Source: Nitrospirillum amazonense (lineage in GTDB: Bacteria; Pseudomonadota; Alphaproteobacteria; Azospirillales; Azospirillaceae). Taken from it: 64,000 bases of DNA. Positions within the stretch are counted from its first letter, which is position 1, and each line of letters begins with the position of its first letter. A program made the position numbers and the translations under genes. This document shows positions 27,654 through 36,593 of this stretch, piece after piece. The notes beneath the pieces were generated by a model. It was not told the origin of the DNA and ran no database searches. It saw nothing but the letters and a program-made list of their open reading frames with translations. The stretch is taken from contig NZ_VITV01000008.1 of the NCBI RefSeq assembly GCF_007828035.1, forward strand, positions 62,001-126,000, given 5' to 3'.

Positions 27654-27965
27654 ATGGACTATATCGCCCTGTTTTTCGCCGGGGTCTTCCTGTGCAACGG
27701 CATCCCCCATCTGGTCGCCGGCCTGCACGGACACCCATTTCCCACGCCCTTCGCCAAGCCACCCGCCGCCGGCGACAGCCCGCCCCTGGTGAACTTCCTA
27801 TGGGGCTTCGCCAACATCATCGCCGGACTGTTGCTTTGGTCGGTGCGCCCGGTCATGGCGGTACTGACGCTTGATTTCGCGGTGCTGGCGCTGGGCGCGC
27901 TGTTGACGGGCGCCTGGCTGACCCTGCACTTCGCCAAGGTCCAGGCCGGGAAGCCGGCCCCATGA
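27654..27965 (+). CDS. Small integral membrane protein preceding gcd
   Basis: This 103-residue protein has about three hydrophobic segments (YIALFFAGVFLCNGIPHLVAG, FLWGFANIIAGLLLW and LDFAVLALGALLTGAWLTL). It is unrelated to any family I can name, though similar small proteins with NGIPH near the first helix are widespread. The ATG at 27654 follows GGAGG by 10 bases. Its stop overlaps the gcd start (ATGA), so it is co-translated with the glucose dehydrogenase and might assist it. Function unknown. Confidence 0.75.
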   Translation: MDYIALFFAGVFLCNGIPHLVAGLHGHPFPTPFAKPPAAGDSPPLVNFLWGFANIIAGLLLWSVRPVMAVLTLDFAVLALGALLTGAWLTLHFAKVQAGKPAP

Positions 27966-30352
27966 GCGCAGCCTGGGACCGGCGGCTGTCCACGGGCACG
28001 GCGGCGCTGATCGCGGTGTTCGGCCTTTATCTCATGGTCGGCGGTGCCTGGCTGATTCTCCTGCACGGCAGCCCGTATTACGCCATCGCCGGCGTCACGC
28101 TGCTGGCGGTCGCCGTCCTGTTGTGGCGCCGGCGGGCGGCGGCTTTGTGGCTGCACGCCGCCCTGGTGCTGGCCACCATGGCCTGGGCGGTATGGGAGGT
28201 GGGCTTCGATTTCTGGGCCCTGGCGCCGCGTGGCGACGTGTTGGTCCCCCTCGGCGCCTGGCTGATGCTGCCTTTCATCAGCCGCGGGCTGTCGCCGGCG
28301 GCCAGTGGGGAGGGCAAGAGTGGGGCAGGCAAGGGACCGGTGCTGGCTCTGGGCGGCGTGCTGGTGCTGGCCGTGGTGGTGGTTGGCATCGCCCTGGCGC
28401 ATGATCGCCACGCCATCCAGGGAACGGTGCGCCCCATGGGGCTCGAGGCGCCCGCCCCCGACCAGGCAGCGACCGACTGGCCGGCCTATGGCGGCAGCGG
28501 CAGGGGCGACCGCTATTCCGACGTGGCCCAGATCACCCCTGCGAATGTCGGCCGCCTCAAGCTGGCCTGGCAGTTCCGCACCGGCGACCTGCCGGGGCCC
28601 AACGACCCCGGCGAGATCACCACCGAGGTGACGCCCCTGAAGGTCGGCGACCTGCTTTACACCTGCTCCCCGCACCAGATCGTTTTCGCCCTGGACGCCG
28701 CAACCGGGGCGCTGCGCTGGAAGTTCGATCCGCAGGTCCAGCGCAACCCTGGTTTCCAGCACATGACCTGCCGCGGCGTGGCCTTCCACCGCACGCGGCC
28801 CGGGGGCACGACGGCCGACGGCGCGCCGGCACCCGCCGAATGTCCCACCCGCATCTACCTGCCCACCGATGACGGCCGGCTGTTCGCCCTGGACGCGGAA
28901 ACCGGCAAGCCCTGCGACGGCTTCGGCGACCATGGCCAAATCGACCTGAAGCGCGGCAGCGAGGTGAAGCAGGTGGGTTTCTACCAGGGCACTTCCCCGC
29001 CGGCGGTGACGGACAGGGTGCTGATCATGGGTGGTGCCGTCATCGACAACTACTCCGGCAAGGTGCCGTCCGGCGTCATCCGGGGATTCGATGTCTACAG
29101 CGGCCGGTTGCTCTGGGCGTTCGACGCCGGCAATCCCGACCCGAACGAGATGCCGTCGGCCACCCACCATTTCACCGCCGGCAGCCCCAATTCCTGGATC
29201 GTTTCGGCGGTGGACGAGGGGCTGGGCCTGGTCTATGTGCCGCTGGGATCGTCCTCCCCTGACATTTGGGGCGGCAACCGCACGCCGGCGCAGGAACGTT
29301 ATGACAGCGCCCTGGTGGCGCTGGACATCGCCACGGGCAAGCTGCGCTGGTCCTACCAGAACGTGCACCACGACGTGTGGGACATGGACGTCCCGGCCCA
29401 GCCCAGCCTGGTGGACGTGGCGACGCCGGCCGGACCGGTGCCGGCTGTCTATGTCCCGGCCAAGACCGGCAACATCTTCGTGCTGGACCGCCGGGACGGG
29501 CACCCCATCGTGCCGGCGCCAGAGGTGCCGGTCCCCCAGGGACCCGCGCCCGGCGACCGGTTGTCCCCGACGCAGCCCGCCTCGCAACTGAGCTTCCGCC
29601 CCCGGGACAAGCTGACGGGCGCGCAGATGTGGGGCGGCACGATGTTCGACCAGTTGGCCTGCCGCATCCTGTTCAAGCGCCTGCGTTACGAGGGGCCCTT
29701 CACCCCGCCATCGCTGCAGGGCACGCTGGTCTTCCCAGGTGACCTCGGCATGTTCGAATGGGGCGGCATCGCCATCGACCCGCGGCGGCAAGTGGCCATT
29801 GCCAATCCCATGTCCATCCCCTTCGTCTCCCGCCTGGTGCCACGCGGCAAGGACAACCCGGCGGCCCCCAACGGCCAGCATCCGCCGGGGACGGAATTGG
29901 GTGTGCAGCCCATGTACGGCACGCCCTTCGGCGCTAACCTGGGTGTTTTCCTGTCGCCCCTGGGCATCCCCTGCCTGCAGCCGCCTTGGGGTGAGCTGGC
30001 GGCCATCGACCTGCGCACCAACACCGTGGTATGGCGCCACCGCGTGGGTACCATCCGCGACATGGCGCCGGTGCCGGTGCCGCTGGAACTGGGGGTGCCC
30101 ATGCTGGGCGGGCCGCTAGTGACGGCGGGCGGCGTGGTGTTCCTGACCTCCACCATGGACTATGCCATCCGGGCCTTCGATGTGACGGACGGCCGGCTGC
30201 TGTGGCAGGACCGGCTGCCCGCCGGGGGCCAGTCCACCCCCATGTCCTATGAGCAAGGCGGGCGGCAATACATCGTCACCGTGGACGGCGGCCACGGCTC
30301 CTTCGGCACCAGGATCGGCGACTATGTGCGGGCCTATACCCTCGGGGATTGA
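27962..30352 (+). CDS. gcd: Membrane-bound PQQ-dependent glucose dehydrogenase
   Basis: This 796-residue quinoprotein oxidises glucose to gluconolactone on the periplasmic side and passes electrons to ubiquinone. Five membrane helices fill about residues 10-145, and the PQQ beta-propeller starts near 160 (DWPAYGGSGRGDRYSDVAQI). Characteristic pieces include TEVTPLKVGDLLYTCSPHQI, VHHDVWDMDVPAQPS, GGTMFDQLACRILFKRLRYE and STMDYAIRAFDVTDGRLLWQ. Length and layout match Gcd. No PQQ synthesis genes are in the window. Acid formed by this enzyme often solubilises mineral phosphate. Confidence 0.96.
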   Translation: MSAAWDRRLSTGTAALIAVFGLYLMVGGAWLILLHGSPYYAIAGVTLLAVAVLLWRRRAAALWLHAALVLATMAWAVWEVGFDFWALAPRGDVLVPLGAWLMLPFISRGLSPAASGEGKSGAGKGPVLALGGVLVLAVVVVGIALAHDRHAIQGTVRPMGLEAPAPDQAATDWPAYGGSGRGDRYSDVAQITPANVGRLKLAWQFRTGDLPGPNDPGEITTEVTPLKVGDLLYTCSPHQIVFALDAATGALRWKFDPQVQRNPGFQHMTCRGVAFHRTRPGGTTADGAPAPAECPTRIYLPTDDGRLFALDAETGKPCDGFGDHGQIDLKRGSEVKQVGFYQGTSPPAVTDRVLIMGGAVIDNYSGKVPSGVIRGFDVYSGRLLWAFDAGNPDPNEMPSATHHFTAGSPNSWIVSAVDEGLGLVYVPLGSSSPDIWGGNRTPAQERYDSALVALDIATGKLRWSYQNVHHDVWDMDVPAQPSLVDVATPAGPVPAVYVPAKTGNIFVLDRRDGHPIVPAPEVPVPQGPAPGDRLSPTQPASQLSFRPRDKLTGAQMWGGTMFDQLACRILFKRLRYEGPFTPPSLQGTLVFPGDLGMFEWGGIAIDPRRQVAIANPMSIPFVSRLVPRGKDNPAAPNGQHPPGTELGVQPMYGTPFGANLGVFLSPLGIPCLQPPWGELAAIDLRTNTVVWRHRVGTIRDMAPVPVPLELGVPMLGGPLVTAGGVVFLTSTMDYAIRAFDVTDGRLLWQDRLPAGGQSTPMSYEQGGRQYIVTVDGGHGSFGTRIGDYVRAYTLGD

Positions 30353-30538
30353 GGGAGCGGCGATGGGCATAGTTCCTTTGTCATCCTTGCGCCGCAGGCC
30401 CCGGGCTGCGTTCTTCACAAGCCAGCGGGCGACGGCCCATGGGCGCGGTTGTCCATGGTTTCAATGATTTATGACAGCTCTTGCGGAAGGTTGGACTGAT
30501 CGGCCGGCGTGATGAGGCCAAGGGCGTTGGAGGGGCAT

Positions 30539-33500
30539 GTGGAGTTGGAAACCGATCCGCCGATCGTCGGCATCGGAGCGTCGGCAGGCGGGGTGAAGGC
30601 GTTGCAGGCCTTATTCGAGGCATTGCCGGACGAACCCAATGCCGCCTTCGTCGTGGTGATCCATCTAAATCCCGAACGGCGCAGCGAACTGGCCAAGATC
30701 CTGGCGACCCGCACCCGCATGCCTGTATCGCAGGTCACCGATCGGGTGCATCTGCGCAACAACCACGTCTATGTCATCGCCCCGGACAGCGCGCTCAACA
30801 TCGCCGACCACATGATCTCGGCCCTGTCGTTTGACGAGCCGCGGGCCAAGCGGGCGCCCATCGACCTATTCTTCCGGTCGCTGGCGGCGCAGCATAGCGA
30901 CGGCTTCGCCATCATCCTGACGGGTGCCGGCGCGGATGGCGCCGTGGGTGTCAGGGCCATCAAGGAGGTGGGCGGCATCGTCCTGGTGCAGGACCCGGAC
31001 GAGGCGGAATTCGCCTCCATGCCCCGCAACGCCATCGCCACCGACGCCGCCGACTTCGTCCTGCCCGTGCGCGACCTGGCCCGGCAATTGGCGGAATTGT
31101 TGCGGAACCGGAAGGATGGCGAGGCGCTGACCGCGCCGGATGACGACGAGAATATGATGCGCCGCATCCTGGCTCATGTGCGGGTGCGCGTGGGCCATGA
31201 CTTCAGCCAATACAAGCGTGCCACCATCGCGCGGCGCATCACACGGCGCATGCAGGTCACGCAGCAGGACACGCTGAGCCAGTACCACACTTACCTGCGG
31301 GAGCACGCGGACGAGGCCCACGCCCTGTTCACCGACTTCCTGATCTCGGTCACCACCTTCTTCCGCGACAAGCGGGCCTTCGATCAGCTCGCGGCCATGG
31401 TGATTCCCCAGTTGTTCGAAGGGAAGGAAGCGGCGAACACCATCCGCATCTGGGTCCCCGCCTGCGCCACGGGCGAAGAAGCCTACACCATCGGCATCCT
31501 GTTGCTGGAGGAAGCGGCGCGCCGCGACGTGCGGCCCGAAATCCAGGTCTTCGGGTCCGACCTGGACGCCGATGCGCTGGTCGTGGCCCGCGAGGGCTGC
31601 TTCCCCCTGACCATCGACCAGGACGTGCCAGAGGAATATCTGCGCCGCTACTTCCAGCGTGAGGGCGACCATTACCGGGTGCGTCGGGAATTGCGCGATA
31701 CCGTCATGTTCGCCAGCCACAGCATCCTGCGCGACCCGCCCTTCGCCCGGGTCGACATGGTGTCCTGCCGCAACCTGCTGATCTACCTGGACCGGGAACT
31801 GCAGCACCAGGTCTGCACCACCTTCCACTACGCGCTGAACCCCGGCGGCTTCCTGTTCCTGGGCGCGTCTGAGAACGCCGACCATCCCCCCGGCCTGTTT
31901 CGGGCCCTGGACCGCGACGCGCGCATCTACCGCATGGTTCCCAATACCGGGGAAAGGCGGACGGCCCTGCCCATCATGCCCAGCACCCACCATGCGGCAC
32001 CCAGCCGTGGCGCGACCGCGCACCGGCCCCTGGGTCCGGGGGGCGACGTGGCCCTGCACCGCCAGATGCTGGAACGCGTGGCGCCACCCAGCATGCTGGT
32101 GGATGAGACGCACCGCGCCATCCATCTGTCCGAAACCGCCGGCCGTTTCCTGCAACCCTCGGGCGGGCCCGTCACCACGGTGGCCACCGACATGGTCCGG
32201 CCCGAACTGCGCTTCGACCTCGAGGCGGCGCTGCACCGCGCCTTCGACCGGAAGGAGGCGACGCTGACCCGGCCGCTGGTGGTGAAGTTCGAAGGCCAGC
32301 CCCAGCGGGTCTATCTGCAGGTGAAACCGGTCCTTGAGGAAGGCGACCCCAGCCGCTACGCCCTGGTGCTGTTCATCGAGGGCGAGACGGTGCGGGCGGA
32401 TGACGACGGGGACGAAGGCGGCCAGGATCGTGAGCCGACCAATGAGACCATCCGCCAGTTGCAGGAGGAATTGCAGCTGGCGCAAAACCGCCTGAGGGCC
32501 ACGCGGGAGGAATCGGAGGCAACGAACGAGGAATTGCGGGCCGCCAACGAGGAACTGCAGTCCATCAACGAGGAGTACCGATCCACCTCCGAAGAGCTGG
32601 AGACCAGCAAGGAGGAGCTGCAATCCACCAATGAGGAGCTGCAGACCGTCAACAATGAGCTGAAGCAGAAGCTGGCCAGCGTGTCCCGCGCGCACAGCGA
32701 CCTGCAGAACCTCATGGCGGCGGCGGATTTCGGCACCCTGTTCCTGGACCCCTCGCTGCGCATCAAGCGCTTCACGCCCCGCGTGACGGAGCTGTTCAAC
32801 ATCACCGCCACCGACGCCGGCCGGCCCATCACCGACTTCACCCATCAGTTGGATTACGACCAGCTGGCGGACCACGCCCACGCCGTGCTGCGGGAGCTGA
32901 CGCTGCTGGAGCATGAGGTGCAAAGCCGGGACGGCGGTTGGTACCTGGTCCGTATCCGGCCCTATCGCACCGTCGACGATCGCATCGACGGCGTGGTGGT
33001 GACCTTCTTCGACATCACCGAGCGCCGCCGGGTCGAAGAAGCCCTGCGCGACAGCGAGGCGCGGCTGAAACAGGAGATGCGCCTGGTCGAATTCTCACGC
33101 GCGCCTATTTTCGTCTGGGAGTTCGACGACGGCATCGTTCAGTGGAACCGGGGCAGTGAGGAGTTGTACGGCTATTCCCGCGAAGAGGCGAAGGGCCAGG
33201 ATGTGGCGGCACTGCTGCGATCGGCGCCGGTGGACGGCAGCTTCGATATTGTGCGCCAGGCCCTGTCGGAAAAGGGCGCCTGGAGTGGTGAGCTGCGGCA
33301 CACCACCAAGGACGGCCGGGTGCTGACGGTGGAAAGCCAGATCGAGATGGTCAGCGTCGGCGGCCGGCGGCTGGTGCTGGAAAGCACGCGCGATGTCACC
33401 GACCGGAAGAAATGGGAACGGCGCCAGCGCCTGCTGCTGGGCGAACTGCGCCATCGCGTGGGCAACACCCTGGCGGTGGTGCAGTCACTGGCCCGGCAGA

Positions 33501-34027
33501 CCTTGCGCACGGCCGGATCCAGCGACCGCTTCGTCGACCTGTTCGAGGGCCGCCTGACCGCGCTGGCCCGGGCGCATACCCTGCTGGTCGATTGCCAATG
33601 GGAAGGGGCGGAATTGATAGCCCTGGCCCGCATCCAGCTGGCGGCCTACATCACTGCCGGCCCGCAACGCCTGCGCCTGGAGGGCGCGCACGTCCTGCTG
33701 CCGCCCCACCTGGCAACCCCCTTTGGCCTTGTGTTGCACGAACTGGCCACCAACGCCGCCAAGTACGGCGCCCTTTCCGTTGCCGGCGGGCGGGTGGAAC
33801 TGACTTGGACCCAAGTGACCCGCGAGGGCCGGCCCTTCCTGACGGTGACGTGGCGGGAATTCGACGGCCCCGCCGTCGTTCCGCCGGAACATCATGGCTT
33901 CGGCGGAGTTTTGATTGAGCGTGGTATGCCCGGCGCTACCGTGACCCGGCTTTTCGAGCCCGCGGGCCTGGTGTGCACCATGGAAATCGACGTTGAGGAG
34001 GAAGAGCAGGATGGGGACGACAGCTGA
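30539..34027 (+). CDS. CheB-CheR-PAS hybrid with HWE-type histidine kinase domain
   Basis: This protein of about 1160 residues joins a CheB methylesterase domain (VGIGASAGGVKALQAL, VVIHLNPE, ILTGAGADGAVG), a CheR methyltransferase domain (SVTTFFRDKRAFDQL, IWVPACATGEEAYTIGI, CRNLLIYLDRELQHQV), a long Glu-rich coiled coil (about 650-730), two PAS domains, and an HWE kinase (LLLGELRHRVGNTLAVVQSL, LHELATNAAKYGALS, LTVTWREFDGP). It likely modulates chemoreceptors or general stress signalling. I prefer GTG 30539, five bases after GGAGG; ATG 30512 is in frame but lacks a ribosome site. It overlaps the receiver gene by 17 bases. Confidence 0.92.
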   Translation: MELETDPPIVGIGASAGGVKALQALFEALPDEPNAAFVVVIHLNPERRSELAKILATRTRMPVSQVTDRVHLRNNHVYVIAPDSALNIADHMISALSFDEPRAKRAPIDLFFRSLAAQHSDGFAIILTGAGADGAVGVRAIKEVGGIVLVQDPDEAEFASMPRNAIATDAADFVLPVRDLARQLAELLRNRKDGEALTAPDDDENMMRRILAHVRVRVGHDFSQYKRATIARRITRRMQVTQQDTLSQYHTYLREHADEAHALFTDFLISVTTFFRDKRAFDQLAAMVIPQLFEGKEAANTIRIWVPACATGEEAYTIGILLLEEAARRDVRPEIQVFGSDLDADALVVAREGCFPLTIDQDVPEEYLRRYFQREGDHYRVRRELRDTVMFASHSILRDPPFARVDMVSCRNLLIYLDRELQHQVCTTFHYALNPGGFLFLGASENADHPPGLFRALDRDARIYRMVPNTGERRTALPIMPSTHHAAPSRGATAHRPLGPGGDVALHRQMLERVAPPSMLVDETHRAIHLSETAGRFLQPSGGPVTTVATDMVRPELRFDLEAALHRAFDRKEATLTRPLVVKFEGQPQRVYLQVKPVLEEGDPSRYALVLFIEGETVRADDDGDEGGQDREPTNETIRQLQEELQLAQNRLRATREESEATNEELRAANEELQSINEEYRSTSEELETSKEELQSTNEELQTVNNELKQKLASVSRAHSDLQNLMAAADFGTLFLDPSLRIKRFTPRVTELFNITATDAGRPITDFTHQLDYDQLADHAHAVLRELTLLEHEVQSRDGGWYLVRIRPYRTVDDRIDGVVVTFFDITERRRVEEALRDSEARLKQEMRLVEFSRAPIFVWEFDDGIVQWNRGSEELYGYSREEAKGQDVAALLRSAPVDGSFDIVRQALSEKGAWSGELRHTTKDGRVLTVESQIEMVSVGGRRLVLESTRDVTDRKKWERRQRLLLGELRHRVGNTLAVVQSLARQTLRTAGSSDRFVDLFEGRLTALARAHTLLVDCQWEGAELIALARIQLAAYITAGPQRLRLEGAHVLLPPHLATPFGLVLHELATNAAKYGALSVAGGRVELTWTQVTREGRPFLTVTWREFDGPAVVPPEHHGFGGVLIERGMPGATVTRLFEPAGLVCTMEIDVEEEEQDGDDS

Positions 34028-34409
34028 TCCCGAACTGCCGCTGGCCGGCACGTGCATCCTGGTCGCGGATGACGAGGTGATGATCGCCATCAACCTGGAG
34101 GAGACCTTCCGGGACGCGGGTGCCGATATCCTCAGCGCCGCTACCGTGCCGCAGGCGATCGTCGCCGCCCGCAACCCCCGCCTGACCGCCGCCATCCTGG
34201 ACGTGCGCCTGGGGCGCGAAACCTCCGAAGCCGTGGCCGACATCCTGACCGAACGGGGCATTCCCTTCTTCTTCTACAGCGGTCAGATGCTGTCGCCGAG
34301 CATGCAGGCAAAATACCCCGGCGTCCCGGTGCTGACCAAGCCGGTGCGGCAGGATGCCTTCATGGCCACCATGCTGGCCCTGGTGGCCAAGCAGAAGGCG
34401 CTGGCCTGA
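34011..34409 (+). CDS. Single-domain response regulator
   Basis: This 132-residue protein is a lone receiver domain: acidic pair Asp20-Asp21, phospho-acceptor Asp64 in AILDVRLG, and Lys110 in VPVLTKPV. It starts at ATG 34011 behind GGAGGAAGAG, inside the end of the kinase gene, so the two are translationally coupled and the HWE kinase is its likely phosphodonor. No output domain is present; single receivers next to HWE kinases often act as phosphate sinks or relay to the general stress response. Confidence 0.93.
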   Translation: MGTTADPELPLAGTCILVADDEVMIAINLEETFRDAGADILSAATVPQAIVAARNPRLTAAILDVRLGRETSEAVADILTERGIPFFFYSGQMLSPSMQAKYPGVPVLTKPVRQDAFMATMLALVAKQKALA

Positions 34410-34566
34410 CCGGAACCGTCCCGCCTGGGTAAATTTCGCGCCATAAGCGGAACCCCGCCGTGCCGTCCGGATTGATCCCGCACTCGGGGAACCACCCTCG
34501 CTTCAAGTCCGCAGCGCCGGAGAGGTCTTCCCGTTCAATCCGTGATCGACGTGGAAGGGATACCTC

Positions 34567-35736
34567 ATGAAAGCGCTGACCTGGCACGGCAAGGGCGATG
34601 TTCGATGCGAACATGTCCCCGATCCGACGATCGAGCATGCCCGCGACTGCATCATCAAGGTGACGGCCTGTGCCATCTGCGGCTCGGACGTGCATCTTTA
34701 CGACGGCATTATTCCCTCCATGGAAAGCGGTGACGTGCTGGGCCACGAGACCATGGGCGAGGTGGTCGAGGTCGGCAGCGGCGTCAGCAACCTGAAGGTC
34801 GGCGACCGCGTGGTGGTGCCTTTCACCATCTCCTGCGGCGAGTGCTTCTTCTGCAAGCGCGGCTATTACTCCGCCTGCGAGCGGTCCAACCCCGACAAGG
34901 CCAAGGCGACCAAGCTGTGGGGCAACTCGCCCGCGGGACTGTTCGGTTATTCGCACCTGCTGGGCGGTTACAGCGGCGGCCAGGCGGAGTACCTGCGCGT
35001 CCCCTACGCGGATGTCGGCCCCCTGAAGGTTCCGGGCGGCCTGACGGATGAGCAGGCGCTGTTCCTGTCCGACATCTTCCCCACCGGTTACATGGCCGCC
35101 GACTTCTGTAACATCCAGCCGGGCGACACCATCGCCATCTGGGGCTGCGGCCCGGTGGGCCAGATGGCCATCCGCAGCGCCTACCTGCTGGGGGCGGAGC
35201 GGGTCATCGCCATCGACCATGTGCCCGAGCGGCTGGAACTGGCACGGCAGGGCGGCGCCATGACCCTGGACTTCAAGGAAGAGGACATCTACGACCGCAT
35301 CATGGACCTGACCCAGGGCCGGGGCGCCGACGCCTGCATCGACGCGGTGGGAACGGAACCCGACATCGGCAGCGGCTTCGACGCCGTGGTCGACCGCATC
35401 AAGGTCGCGACCTTCATGGGAACGGACCGGCCCCACGTGCTGCGCCAGGCCATCATGTGCTGCCGTAACTTCGGCACCGTCTCCATCGTCGGCGTCTATG
35501 GCGGCCTGCTGGACAAGATCCCCATGGGGTCCGCCATCAACCGGGGCCTGACCTTCCGCATGGCCCAGACGCCGGTGCAGCGCTACCTGCCCCACCTGCT
35601 GCGCCGCATCGAGGAGGGGGAGATCGATCCGTCCTTCGTCATCACCCACCGCGCGTCGCTGGAGGAGGGGCCGGAACTCTACAAAACCTTCCGCGACAAG
35701 CAGGACGGCTGCATCAAGGTCGTGATGAAGCCCTGA
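34567..35736 (+). CDS. Zinc-dependent alcohol dehydrogenase (formaldehyde-dehydrogenase-like MDR)
   Basis: This 389-residue medium-chain dehydrogenase has catalytic-zinc ligands Cys38 (CGSD) and His60-Glu61, structural-zinc cysteines at 90, 93, 96 and 104 ([15 protein letters not shown]), and a Rossmann motif [14 protein letters not shown]. The sequence is closest in character to the glutathione-independent formaldehyde dehydrogenase-like group. It starts at ATG 34567 behind GGAAGGG and is followed at 37 bases by an SDR gene, probably one transcript. Substrate unknown. Confidence 0.9.
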   Translation: MKALTWHGKGDVRCEHVPDPTIEHARDCIIKVTACAICGSDVHLYDGIIPSMESGDVLGHETMGEVVEVGSGVSNLKVGDRVVVPFTISCGECFFCKRGYYSACERSNPDKAKATKLWGNSPAGLFGYSHLLGGYSGGQAEYLRVPYADVGPLKVPGGLTDEQALFLSDIFPTGYMAADFCNIQPGDTIAIWGCGPVGQMAIRSAYLLGAERVIAIDHVPERLELARQGGAMTLDFKEEDIYDRIMDLTQGRGADACIDAVGTEPDIGSGFDAVVDRIKVATFMGTDRPHVLRQAIMCCRNFGTVSIVGVYGGLLDKIPMGSAINRGLTFRMAQTPVQRYLPHLLRRIEEGEIDPSFVITHRASLEEGPELYKTFRDKQDGCIKVVMKP

Positions 35737-35773
35737 CCATCCCATTAGCCAGTCCCCAAGAAGGAGAAACGCC

Positions 35774-36580
35774 ATGGCTGCTTCCCGTGCGCCCGTGCGG
35801 CTGTTGGCCGTCGTCACCGGTGCCTCCACCGGCATCGGCTACGAACTCGCCAAGCTATGCGCCCAGAACGGCTTCGACCTGGTGGTCGCTGCCGATGAAC
35901 CCGAAATCCATGACGCCGCCGACACCTTCCGCGCGCTGGGCGCGCATGTCGAGGCGGTGCAGGCCGATCTGGCCACCCTGGACGGCGTCGATACGCTTTA
36001 TGCCACCATCCAGGCCCAAGGCCGTCCGGTGGACGCCCTGTTCGCCAATGCCGGCCGGGGCCTGGGCAAGGGCTTCCTCGACCAGAACTTCATCAAGGCC
36101 AAGCGGGTGATCGATACCAACGTCACCGGCACCGTGTATCTGATCCATTTGGTGGGCCGGGGCATGCGGGCGCTGAATTCGGGCCGCATCCTCATCACCG
36201 GGTCCATCGCCGGCTTCATCCCCGGCAGCTACCAGGCCGTCTACAACGCGAGCAAGGCCTTCCTGGACAACTTCGCCTACGCCTTGCGCAATGAGCTGGA
36301 GGGCACGGGCGTCACCGTCTCCTGCCTTATGCCCGGGCCGACGGACACCGACTTTTTCCGCCGCGCCGAGCTGATGGACACGGAGATGGGCACGGCCGAG
36401 AAGGACGACCCGGCCAAGGTCGCTCGCGATGGCTTCGACGCCCTGATGAAGGGTGAGGCCGACGTGGTCAGCGGCTGGAAGAACAAGCTGCAGACCACCC
36501 TGGCGAACATCATGCCGGCGGAAATGCTGGCGGACCAGCACCGTGGTATGGCCGCCCCGGGGACGGCCCACAAGCACTGA
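35774..36580 (+). CDS. Short-chain dehydrogenase/reductase
   Basis: This 268-residue SDR has the cofactor motif TGASTGIG (15-22), NAGRG (92-96), and catalytic Ser144, Tyr157 and Lys161 (YNASK). It starts at ATG 35774 behind AAGGAGA. It follows the zinc alcohol dehydrogenase and likely shares its transcript. Its stop is only 13 bases from the convergent GHKL ATPase gene, which places the left edge of the low-GC island immediately after it. Substrate not deducible. Confidence 0.9.
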   Translation: MAASRAPVRLLAVVTGASTGIGYELAKLCAQNGFDLVVAADEPEIHDAADTFRALGAHVEAVQADLATLDGVDTLYATIQAQGRPVDALFANAGRGLGKGFLDQNFIKAKRVIDTNVTGTVYLIHLVGRGMRALNSGRILITGSIAGFIPGSYQAVYNASKAFLDNFAYALRNELEGTGVTVSCLMPGPTDTDFFRRAELMDTEMGTAEKDDPAKVARDGFDALMKGEADVVSGWKNKLQTTLANIMPAEMLADQHRGMAAPGTAHKH

Positions 36581-36593
36581 CTGGTCGCCTAGG

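Noticed and set aside
27659-30040. Long minus-strand open frame opposite gcd
   Set aside because: Its translation is Arg/Gly/His-rich low-complexity sequence with no family motif, the usual shadow of a high-GC gene. The plus strand encodes a complete Gcd.
30866-32923. Minus-strand open frame of 685 codons opposite the CheB-CheR-HWE gene
   Set aside because: Leu/Gln/Gly-rich antisense shadow; its repeats mirror the Glu-rich coiled coil on the other strand.
34412-34492. Three GGAAC sequences upstream of the zinc alcohol dehydrogenase
   Set aside because: None has CGTT at 16 or 17 bases, so no EcfG promoter is claimed there.
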